From Allosediminivita pacifica (GTDB taxonomy: Bacteria; Pseudomonadota; Alphaproteobacteria; Rhodobacterales; Rhodobacteraceae), in the NCBI RefSeq assembly GCF_003054175.1, contig NZ_QBKN01000001.1, positions 282,037 through 346,036 of the forward strand: a DNA stretch of 64,000 nucleotides, written 5' to 3'. The stretch's first letter is position 1; each line of letters starts with the position of its first letter. Below, one piece after another: positions 1-6,939 of the stretch. The notes beneath the pieces are model-generated. The model was not told the DNA's origin, did no database searches, and saw only the letters and a program-made list of their open reading frames with translations. The translations under genes were made by a program, and so were the position numbers.

Positions 1-1
1 G

Positions 2-2005
2 ATCGAGCGCAAGTGGCAGGTCGACGGCTACGAGTGGACCGGCTCCGAGTGGAAGGTGACGCTGACCAAGATGGTCGAGAAGGGCGGCAACCTCGTCCCC
101 TCCGAGGAAACCACCACGATCACCGCCGAACACGTCGTCACCGCCACCGGCAACCACGCGCAGCGCACGGCAAAGCTCCTGGGCATCAAGATCCCCGCCA
201 TCCCGGTCGAGCACCAGTTCATCGTGACCGAACCTGACCCGGCGCTGGTGGAATACCGCAAGAACGGCGGCGCCGAGCACCCGGTGCTGCGTGACGCCGA
301 CGCCAAGTGGTACGTCCGCGAGGAACGCGGCGGCTGGATCCTCGGCCCCTACGAACGTAACGCCCCCGCGCGCTTCGAATACGGCGTGCCCGACAGCTTC
401 CGCGCCGACCTCTTCCCGCTCGATCTCGAGCGGATCGAGGAAGAATACATGTCCATGATTCACCGGCTTCCTAGCTCGGAGGAAGTAGGTCTCAAGGATG
501 ATTTCAACGGCCCGATTTGCTACACGCCCGACGGCAACCCGTTGGTCGGCCCCGCGCCCGGCCTGCGCAACATGTGGCTGGCCGAGGGCTTCTCCTTCGG
601 CATCACCGCCGCCGGCGGCACCGGCTACTACCTCGCCCAGATGATGGTCGAGGGCGAGGCCGAGATCGACATGGCCAGCCTCGATCCCAAGCGCTACGGC
701 AGCTGGATGACGACCGAATACGCCGCCCGCAAGAACGAGGAGGCCTACGAGCACGTCTACATCCTGCACCACCCCGACGAGGAACGCGAAGCCGCCCGCC
801 CGCTGCGCACGGCGCCCGCCTACGACCGCCAGAAGGCGCTGGGCGCGCAGTTCGGCTCGGTCAACGGCTGGGAACGGCCCAACTACTACGGCCCGCTCGA
901 CGCGCCCGCCGATTTCGACCACGAGGCGCGCAGCTTCCGCCGCGGCGGCTGGTGGCAATACGCGGTGGACGAGGCCAGGGCCGTGCGCGAAGGCGCGGGC
1001 CTGATCGACGCCACCGCCTTCACCAAGCACCTGGTCAAGGGCCCCGGCGCCACCGCCTTCCTCGACTGGTTCACCTGCAACAAGCTGCCGAAGGTCGGGC
1101 GCATCAACCTGACCTACGCGCTGACCGACCACGGCACCACGCGCACCGAATACACCATCGTGCGGCTGGCCGAGGATGAATACTACCTCATCTCCGCCGG
1201 GGCCTGGACCGCCTATGACGGCGACTACCTGCGCAAGGCCGCCGACGACAAGAAGGCCGAAATGGGCTGGATCGAGATCCAGGACGTGACCACCCAGTGG
1301 GGCGTCTTCGCGATCGCGGGTCCGAAGTCGCGCGACGTGCTGAAAGAGATCGTCAAGGACGCCGATCCCGAGACCGTGCTGGGCAACAAGCGTTTCCCCT
1401 GGCTTTCCTGCCGCGACATCGAGCTCGGCATGGTGCCGGTGCGCGCCATCCGCGTGGCCTATACCGGGGAACTCGGCTGGGAGCTTCACCACCCGATCGA
1501 GATGCAGAACCACCTCTGGGACCTGCTGATGAAGGCGGGCGAAAAGCATGGGCTGAAGCTTGTCGGCGGCCGCGCCCAGAACTGGCTGCGCCAGGAGAAG
1601 AGCTACCGCGCCTTCGGGCACGAGCTTGGCCGCGACGCCACCCCGCTCGAGGCCGACCTGCCGCGCTTCGTGGATCTTTCCAAGGACTTCCACGGCAAGG
1701 CGAAGCTCGAGGAAACCGGCATCCGCAGCAAATGCGTGACCGTGCTCATCGACGGTCCCGAGGATGCCGATCCCTGGGGCCGCGAGGCGCTCTATACCGA
1801 GGACGGCACCCGCGTCGGCCGCCTCACCTCGGGCGGCTACTCGGTGGCCTTCGGCAAGGCCATCGGCATGGGCTACGTCTCGCCCGACCTCGCCGTCGCG
1901 GGCACCAAGCTCAAGGTGAAGATGCTCGACAGCCTCTGGGACGCCACCGTGACCGAGGACAGCCCCTACGACCCGAAGAACGAAAAGCTCCGGGCCGACG
2001 GCTGA
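2..2005 (+). CDS. Dimethylglycine/sarcosine dehydrogenase-type flavoprotein, 5' truncated
   Basis: The reading frame is open from base 2, so the start lies outside the window; 667 residues are visible of a family usually about 800 long. The visible part begins inside the FAD-binding oxidoreductase (DAO) domain. A linker region follows, then a GcvT folate-binding domain from roughly residue 300 and its C-terminal barrel. This architecture is that of enzymes that oxidatively demethylate dimethylglycine or sarcosine and pass the methyl carbon to tetrahydrofolate. The FAD N-terminal glycine motif is missing only because the window starts late. The exact substrate cannot be read from sequence; the sarcosine oxidase operon at 33752-38775 supports a role in betaine breakdown. 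Confidence 0.85.
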   Translation: MERKWQVDGYEWTGSEWKVTLTKMVEKGGNLVPSEETTTITAEHVVTATGNHAQRTAKLLGIKIPAIPVEHQFIVTEPDPALVEYRKNGGAEHPVLRDADAKWYVREERGGWILGPYERNAPARFEYGVPDSFRADLFPLDLERIEEEYMSMIHRLPSSEEVGLKDDFNGPICYTPDGNPLVGPAPGLRNMWLAEGFSFGITAAGGTGYYLAQMMVEGEAEIDMASLDPKRYGSWMTTEYAARKNEEAYEHVYILHHPDEEREAARPLRTAPAYDRQKALGAQFGSVNGWERPNYYGPLDAPADFDHEARSFRRGGWWQYAVDEARAVREGAGLIDATAFTKHLVKGPGATAFLDWFTCNKLPKVGRINLTYALTDHGTTRTEYTIVRLAEDEYYLISAGAWTAYDGDYLRKAADDKKAEMGWIEIQDVTTQWGVFAIAGPKSRDVLKEIVKDADPETVLGNKRFPWLSCRDIELGMVPVRAIRVAYTGELGWELHHPIEMQNHLWDLLMKAGEKHGLKLVGGRAQNWLRQEKSYRAFGHELGRDATPLEADLPRFVDLSKDFHGKAKLEETGIRSKCVTVLIDGPEDADPWGREALYTEDGTRVGRLTSGGYSVAFGKAIGMGYVSPDLAVAGTKLKVKMLDSLWDATVTEDSPYDPKNEKLRADG

Positions 2006-2006
2006 C

Positions 2007-2798
2007 ATGCGCCGCGCCGCCATCATCGCAGTGCTCCTGCTCTCGGTGCTGGCGGCGCTTTTCTTCCAGCGCAACCCGGTGACCGGCGGCGCGCAGCGCT
2101 ATGCCACCACGGTGGCGGCCTCGGCCGGGGGCGTCTACCTGACCCTGCGCTCGCTCAACGCCTTCCTCTCCACCGCGCAGGAGATCGAGGTCGGTGGCAC
2201 TTTCCTCGTCTCCGGCACGGCGCACCCCTCCAAGGCCCTCGAACCCGTCGACGATACGGTGGAGCGCGTCGCGGGCCTTGTCTTCTTCGTCATGGTTGCC
2301 ACCGGCGTGCTGTCGGTGGCCATGGGACCGGCCAGCGCGCTGGGCTACGCCATGCTCACCCTCGCGGCGGCGCTCTGGCTGGTCACGGCGCGGGGCGGGC
2401 AGGGCGCGCGCGTCGCACGCCGGCTGGGCTGGTACGGGGCCTTTCTCGGCCTCGCCGTGCCCCTCTCCTTCCTGCTGGCCGCGCTTCTCTCCGAGCTGAT
2501 GACGGCGAGCGTCATGGCGCAGAACGCCGCGATCCTCACCGAGATCACCGCGCAGGCCGATCCGGCCCTTGTGCCCGAGGCCCCAGACAACGGCTGGCTG
2601 CCGGACATCGGTGGCATGTGGGACGATCTCGACCGCTACCGCAGTCTCGCGGGCGGCATCTACGCCCGTGCGGACGAACTTATCGCGAGCCTGATCTCCA
2701 TCCTCGCGGTCTTCCTCTTCCGCCTGCTGATCCTGCCCGCGCTGCTCATGGGCGGGCTCCTCGTCGTGGCCCGCAATCTCGCCCGCCCGGCGTCCTGA
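2007..2798 (+). CDS. Hypothetical multi-pass membrane protein
   Basis: A 263-residue protein whose ATG lies one base after the stop of the demethylase-type gene, so the two are probably co-transcribed and translationally coupled. Hydrophobic segments are seen at about residues 4-20, 88-108, 110-127, 142-165 and 225-258. A polar stretch around 165-220 (containing the short run DDLDRYRSLAGG) is likely on one side of the membrane. No catalytic or transport motif was recognised. Its position suggests a link to methylamine or betaine metabolism, but that is only positional inference. Confidence 0.7.
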   Translation: MRRAAIIAVLLLSVLAALFFQRNPVTGGAQRYATTVAASAGGVYLTLRSLNAFLSTAQEIEVGGTFLVSGTAHPSKALEPVDDTVERVAGLVFFVMVATGVLSVAMGPASALGYAMLTLAAALWLVTARGGQGARVARRLGWYGAFLGLAVPLSFLLAALLSELMTASVMAQNAAILTEITAQADPALVPEAPDNGWLPDIGGMWDDLDRYRSLAGGIYARADELIASLISILAVFLFRLLILPALLMGGLLVVARNLARPAS

Positions 2799-2828
2799 CC
2801 CCTCGATTCTTCTTGGCACAAGTATCCC

Positions 2829-2862
2829 GGGGGAGGCCCGCAGGGCCGGGGGCAGAGCCCCC
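2829..2862. repeat. Intergenic two-hairpin repeat, copy 1
   Basis: A 34-base element that recurs exactly at 4176-4209. It folds as two adjacent perfect hairpins, GGCCC-GCA-GGGCC and GGGGGC-AGA-GCCCCC. It lies between the 3' ends of two convergent genes. There is no T-tract, so it is not a classical intrinsic terminator, but it could stop or protect transcripts arriving from both sides. The sequence just before it (AAGTATCCC) resembles that before copy 2 (AAATACCTC). Confidence 0.85.
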
Positions 2863-2869
2863 GCCGACC

Positions 2870-3619
2870 TCAAACCCAGGCAAACGCCCGTTCCAGTTCC
2901 GCGACACCGCCGCTTTCGAAGCAATCGCCGTGCGCCACCACGATGTGCTCCGGCGCCCAGGCCTTCATCACCGCCAGCGCCCGAGGCGCCCGCGCGTGCC
3001 GGCCTAGGTAGCTCAGCCGCAGGTCCAGCGGCAGCCGCCCCCGGGGCGCCAGCGCCCCCGAGACCCGCAAAAGCCTGCGGAACAGCGGCGAGCGCACCCG
3101 CTCTGGCGCGAAGTTCTCGATGAGATCGGCCAGCACCAGGGTCCGGCTCCCGCGGTGAAAGAAGACCACCTCCTCGATGAGCTGCGAGCCGCGGAAAACC
3201 ACCTGGTCGATCGCGCCCGCCCAGTCGGGCGGCGCGGCATCGCCGAGGTCGTCGGTAAAGTCCACCTCGATCCCCTGCGACGCGGCCCGTTCCCGCACCC
3301 CGGGCGAGGCCCAGACCCGCGCCGCGGGGAAAAGCGCCGCCCAGGCGGGGATATGGGCGTAGTGGATCGCGTTGGGCGACACGATGTACGCCACCTCGCC
3401 AAGCGCCGAAACCTCCGCCACCAGCCCCGGCGCCGCCTCCACCGGCGACCAGAGCCAGAGCCCGCCGCCAGGCAGACGGATCACCACCATGCGCGTGGTG
3501 AAGGGCAGCGCGGTCGGCCCGTAGCGCATGGAGATCACGCCGCCGTCCGCGATCCAGATCCCCGGGCCGAACGGCTTCAACACGTGCAGCGGCCTGTAGG
3601 GCTCCAGCAGTCCGGTCAT
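2870..3619 (-). CDS. DUF4336 domain protein
   Basis: A 249-residue protein. I start it at the ATG at 3619, preceded by a G-rich ribosome site, rather than at an upstream ATG in the same frame. The sequence has the look of the DUF4336 family, a group with a metallo-beta-lactamase-like fold but degenerate metal ligands. Recognisable parts are an opening stretch near LKPFGPGIWIADG, a central histidine-containing segment SPNAIHYAH, and a late VVAHGDCFE segment. The biochemical role of the family is not known to me. It is divergent from ytoQ, with 70 bases between the two starts. Confidence 0.75.
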   Translation of the reverse strand: MTGLLEPYRPLHVLKPFGPGIWIADGGVISMRYGPTALPFTTRMVVIRLPGGGLWLWSPVEAAPGLVAEVSALGEVAYIVSPNAIHYAHIPAWAALFPAARVWASPGVRERAASQGIEVDFTDDLGDAAPPDWAGAIDQVVFRGSQLIEEVVFFHRGSRTLVLADLIENFAPERVRSPLFRRLLRVSGALAPRGRLPLDLRLSYLGRHARAPRALAVMKAWAPEHIVVAHGDCFESGGVAELERAFAWV

Positions 3620-3689
3620 GACATCCCCCCGTTTGTCCCCACACCCAAAGAACCCTATGACCATGACGACACCACGACAGGAGCATGCC

Positions 3690-4139
3690 ATGACCCTCAA
3701 GGTCTACCTTTCCGGGGAAATCCACACCGACTGGCGCGAGGTCATCACCAGTGGCGCCGCCGGTCTCGACGTCGCCTTCGACGCCCCCGTCACCGACCAT
3801 GCCGCCAGCGACGACTGCGGTGTCGCCATCCTCGGGGCCGAGGACGACAAGTTCTGGCACGATCGCAAGGGCGCGCTGATGAACGCCATCCGCACCCGCA
3901 AGGGGATCGAGCAGGCCGACGTGGTCGTCGTGCGCTTCGGCGACAAGTACAAGCAGTGGAACGCGGCGTTCGATGCGGGCTTCGCCGCGGCGCTGGGCAA
4001 GTCGCTCATCGTCCTGCAACCGCCCGAGCACGACCACGCCCTCAAGGAAGTCGACGCCGCTGCCCTTGCGGTGGCCCGCACCCCCGAGGAGGTCGTGCAG
4101 ATCCTCACCTACGTCCAGAAGGGCATGCTGCCGGGCTAG
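3690..4139 (+). CDS. ytoQ: YtoQ family protein
   Basis: A 149-residue cytoplasmic protein opening with LKVYLSGEIHTDWRE, the hallmark of the YtoQ family. It has a nucleoside 2-deoxyribosyltransferase-like (Rossmann-type) outline: the early SGEIHTDW, the middle ADVVVVRFGDKYKQWN and the late GKSLIVLQPPEHDHALKEV. The start at 3690 follows an AGGAG ribosome site; two upstream in-frame ATGs lack one. Function is unassigned in this family. Copy 2 of the two-hairpin repeat follows its stop. Confidence 0.85.
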   Translation: MTLKVYLSGEIHTDWREVITSGAAGLDVAFDAPVTDHAASDDCGVAILGAEDDKFWHDRKGALMNAIRTRKGIEQADVVVVRFGDKYKQWNAAFDAGFAAALGKSLIVLQPPEHDHALKEVDAAALAVARTPEEVVQILTYVQKGMLPG

Positions 4140-4175
4140 GGCGCGCCCGGCGCTCCTTCTCACCCCAAATACCTC

Positions 4176-4209
4176 GGGGGAGGCCCGCAGGGCCGGGGGC
4201 AGAGCCCCC
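4176..4209. repeat. Intergenic two-hairpin repeat, copy 2
   Basis: Identical over 34 bases to 2829-2862, with the same two tandem hairpins. Like copy 1 it sits between the 3' ends of convergent genes (ytoQ and the glutathione transferase). Confidence 0.85.
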
Positions 4210-4248
4210 ATCGCGGCTTTCCGCAGGGAAAGCCCCCCCGGGAAACGA

Positions 4249-4950
4249 TCAGCCCTCGCGCGGCGGCATGTTCATGCCTGTCTGCACCGCCGGGCGCGCC
4301 ATGAAGCGCGCGACGTAGGCCTTGGTGCGCGGGAAGTCGTCCCAGCCCACGGCCTCCTTCGCCTCGTAGAACTCCAGCGCGTTCAGCCAGGGCGCCAGCG
4401 CCATGTCGGCGACGGAATAGGGCCCCGCGATCCAGTCGCGGGTCTCGAGCTGCGCCTCGATAACCGAGAGCAGGCGCCTCGCCTCGCCAAGGTAGCGTTC
4501 GCGCGGGCGCGGGTCCTTGATGTCCTTGCCCGCGAACTTCCAGAAGAAGCCAAGCTGGCCGAACATCGGCCCGACGCCGCCCATCTGGAACATCAGCCAC
4601 TGGATCACATGCGCCCGCTCGGTGGCACTGCGCCCCATGAATTGGCCGGTCTTGTCGCCGAGGTGGATGAGGATCGCGCCGCTCTCGAAGAGCTCCAGCG
4701 GCTCCCCGTCCGGCCCGTCTGGGTCGATGATCGCGGGGATCTTGCCGTTTGGGTTGAGGGCGGTGAACTCGGGGCTCTTCACGTCCTCGTCGCCAAGCGC
4801 CACGAGATGCGCCTCGTAGGGCAGGCCCATCTCCTCGAGCGCGATGGCGACCTTCACGCCGTTGGGCGTCGGAAAGGAATAGAGCTGGATGCGCTCGGGA
4901 TGCTGCGCGGGCCAGCGTTTCGAGATCGGGTGGTCGGCGATGGCCGTCAT
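4249..4950 (-). CDS. Glutathione S-transferase, YghU/YfcG-like
   Basis: A 233-residue cytosolic protein. The chosen start (4950) follows a clear GGAGG site; 20 extra in-frame upstream residues are excluded. An N-terminal thioredoxin-fold domain carries FPTPNGVKVAIALEE, the TPNG-type active-site segment of the nu-class/YghU proteins. The glutathione-binding loop follows with NPNGKIPAI and ELFESGAILIHL. The helical C-terminal domain has RDWIAGPYSVADMALAPW, the conserved N-capping region. Such enzymes act as glutathione-dependent disulfide reductases or peroxidases. The natural substrate is unknown. Confidence 0.88.
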   Translation of the reverse strand: MTAIADHPISKRWPAQHPERIQLYSFPTPNGVKVAIALEEMGLPYEAHLVALGDEDVKSPEFTALNPNGKIPAIIDPDGPDGEPLELFESGAILIHLGDKTGQFMGRSATERAHVIQWLMFQMGGVGPMFGQLGFFWKFAGKDIKDPRPRERYLGEARRLLSVIEAQLETRDWIAGPYSVADMALAPWLNALEFYEAKEAVGWDDFPRTKAYVARFMARPAVQTGMNMPPREG

Positions 4951-5024
4951 GGAAAACCTCCGGGGGGACTGCGTTGCCGCAAAGCTAGGCCCTGCGGTGC
5001 CGCCGCACACCCCCCGGGGCTTGT

Positions 5025-5047
5025 GCGCAGGCGCAAGGCGCCTGCGC
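5025..5047 (-). terminator. Stem-loop downstream of ald
   Basis: A perfect 10-base-pair stem (GCGCAGGCGC / GCGCCTGCGC) with a 3-base loop, ten bases beyond the ald stop on the minus strand. It lacks a T-run, so terminator function is likely but not certain. Confidence 0.45.
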
Positions 5048-5056
5048 GAGGGGCCG

Positions 5057-6175
5057 TCAGCCCTTCACCGCAAGGCCGGGCGAGGTCACGTCGATCCCCA
5101 GCGCGCGGCCCACCGCGTAGTTGGTCAGCTTGCCCGCGTGCACGTTCAGCCCCGCCAGCAGGTGCGGATCCTCGCTGCAGGCCGTCTGCCAGCCCTTGTC
5201 TGCGAGCGCCAGCATGTAGGGCATGGTGGCATTGCCAAGCGCGATGGTCGCGCTGCGCGGCACGGCGCCGGGCATGTTGGCCACGCAGTAGTGCACGATG
5301 CCGTCGACCTCGAAGATCGGGTTCTCATGCGTGGTGGCCTTCGATGTCTCGAAGCAGCCGCCCTGGTCGATGGCCACGTCCACCAGCACCGCGCCGGGCT
5401 TCATCTCCGACAGCTGCGCGCGGCTGACGAGCTTCGGCGCCGCGGCCCCCGGGATCAGCACCGCGCCGATCACGAGATCGGCCTCGACCACCAGCTCGGC
5501 GGTGTTGCCGGCGCTGGCGTAGCGGGTGGAAAATTGACCGGCATAGACCTCGTCGAGATGCCGCAGCCGGGGCAGGGACCGGTCGAGCACCGTGACATCG
5601 GCCCCCATGCCCGCCGCGATCCGGGCCGCATGCGTGCCCACCACGCCGCCGCCGATCACTGCGACCCTGGCCGGGCCCACGCCCGGCACGCCGCCCATCA
5701 GGACACCGCGCCCGCCGTTGGCCTTCTGCAGGGCCCAGGCGCCGGTCTGCGGCGCAAGACGGCCAGCCACTTCGGACATGGGCGCCAGCAGAGGCAGCCC
5801 GCCGCGCTCGTCGGTCACCGTCTCGTAGGCGATGGCGGTCACGCCGCTGTCCATCAGGTCGCGCGTCTGGTCGGGGTCGGGGGCGAGGTGCAGGTAGGTG
5901 AACAGCACCTGGCCCTCGCGCAGCATCTTGCGCTCGCCCGCCTGCGGCTCCTTCACCTTCACGATCATCCCGGCCTCGGAAAAGACCTCCTCGGCGGTGC
6001 CGACCATGCGCGCGCCGGCCTCCTCGTAGGCGGCATCCTCGAAGCCCGCGCCGCGCCCTGCGCCCGACTGCACGATGACCTCGTGCCCGTGCGACACGGC
6101 CTCACGCGCGGCGTTGGGCGTGAGGCCGACCCGGAATTCCTGCGGCTTGATCTCCGTGGGGCATCCGATCTTCAT
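5057..6175 (-). CDS. ald: Alanine dehydrogenase
   Basis: A 372-residue enzyme that interconverts L-alanine and pyruvate plus ammonia using NAD. It opens with MKIGCPTEIKPQEFRVGLTP, the typical Ald N-terminus. It carries KVKEPQ with the catalytic lysine, a TYLHLAPD segment with the catalytic histidine, and a Rossmann glycine motif VIGGGVVGTHAARIAAGMG around residue 170. An AGGAGG site precedes the start at 6175; the longer in-frame extension is rejected. It is divergent from an Lrp-type gene, a common arrangement in which the regulator controls ald in response to alanine. Confidence 0.95.
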   Translation of the reverse strand: MKIGCPTEIKPQEFRVGLTPNAAREAVSHGHEVIVQSGAGRGAGFEDAAYEEAGARMVGTAEEVFSEAGMIVKVKEPQAGERKMLREGQVLFTYLHLAPDPDQTRDLMDSGVTAIAYETVTDERGGLPLLAPMSEVAGRLAPQTGAWALQKANGGRGVLMGGVPGVGPARVAVIGGGVVGTHAARIAAGMGADVTVLDRSLPRLRHLDEVYAGQFSTRYASAGNTAELVVEADLVIGAVLIPGAAAPKLVSRAQLSEMKPGAVLVDVAIDQGGCFETSKATTHENPIFEVDGIVHYCVANMPGAVPRSATIALGNATMPYMLALADKGWQTACSEDPHLLAGLNVHAGKLTNYAVGRALGIDVTSPGLAVKG

Positions 6176-6311
6176 GGGGTTCCTCCTCCTGATTTGTAGG
6201 CACAGCCTGCCAGAAAACCCCCGCAATGTGCGAGCGCCCTTGTCGTGCGACACGCGTCGTGATCGAAGATCCTTCGAAGAAATGCGTCGCGGACAGGAAG
6301 GAATTGCGCGG

Positions 6312-6770
6312 ATGGAACCGGACGAGACCGACAGGCGGATTCTGCGGGTGCTGCAGGGCAGGGGACGGCTGTCGAATGCCGAGCTGAGCGAACAGGTGAA
6401 TCTCTCGGCCTCTGCCTGCCACCGCCGGGTGCAGCGGCTCGAGGAGTCGGGCGTGATCTCGGGCTATGTGGCGCTTCTCGACGCCCGCAAGATGGGGCTC
6501 GCCACGACTGTCTATGTCGAGATCACGCTGAACGCGCAGGCCAACGAGGTGCTCGACGCCTTCGAAAAGGCGGTCGCCCGGGTGCCCGACGTGCTGGAAT
6601 GCCACCTGATGGCAGGGACGGCAGACTACATCCTCAAGGTCGTGGCCGAGGATGCCGAGGATTTCGCTCGCATCCACCGCCAGTACCTGACCCGCCTGCC
6701 GGGCGTCGCGCAGATGAAGTCGAGCTTCGCGCTGCGCACCGTCTGCAACAGCACCGCGCTGCCGCTCTGA
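6312..6770 (+). CDS. Lrp/AsnC family regulator, probable regulator of ald
   Basis: A 152-residue DNA-binding protein. The N-terminal helix-turn-helix spans about residues 5-60 (ETDRRILRVLQGRGRLSNAE, then SASACHRRVQRLEE). A RAM/AsnC ligand domain follows (VLECHLMAGTADYILKVV). The start at 6312 has AGGAAGGA nine bases upstream; an alternative ATG 33 bases earlier lacks a good site. Divergence from ald across a 136-base spacer suggests it senses an amino acid and activates ald. Its stop lies only three bases from the converging ccoS stop. Confidence 0.9.
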   Translation: MEPDETDRRILRVLQGRGRLSNAELSEQVNLSASACHRRVQRLEESGVISGYVALLDARKMGLATTVYVEITLNAQANEVLDAFEKAVARVPDVLECHLMAGTADYILKVVAEDAEDFARIHRQYLTRLPGVAQMKSSFALRTVCNSTALPL

Positions 6771-6773
6771 CGC

Positions 6774-6935
6774 TCAGTCCTGCTTCGGGTGGTCGTCGTA
6801 TTCGCCCGACAGGATGCGCTGGGCGTCGCCCTCGGGGTCGTCGTACTGGTTCGACCTGACGGTGAAGACGAAGAACACCAGTCCCAGGCCCCCCAGTATC
6901 AGCGAGATCGGGATCAGATAGGCCAGGATATTCAA
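6774..6935 (-). CDS. ccoS: cbb3 oxidase assembly protein CcoS
   Basis: A 53-residue single-span membrane protein with the CcoS signature: start, NILAYLIPISLILGGLGLVF membrane helix, then YDDPEGDAQRIL. It starts with TTG at 6935; an in-frame stop lies just upstream and a GAGGTGAT ribosome site precedes it, so no ATG start is possible. CcoS is needed to insert haem b and copper cofactors into CcoN. It ends the ccoGHIS group; the ccoI stop lies just upstream. Confidence 0.92.
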   Translation of the reverse strand: MNILAYLIPISLILGGLGLVFFVFTVRSNQYDDPEGDAQRILSGEYDDHPKQD

Positions 6936-6939
6936 GGGA

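Noticed and set aside
1911..4211. 766-codon minus-strand ORF across several genes
   Set aside because: Crosses the membrane-protein gene, DUF4336 in a wrong frame and ytoQ; composition is Arg/Gly-rich noise.
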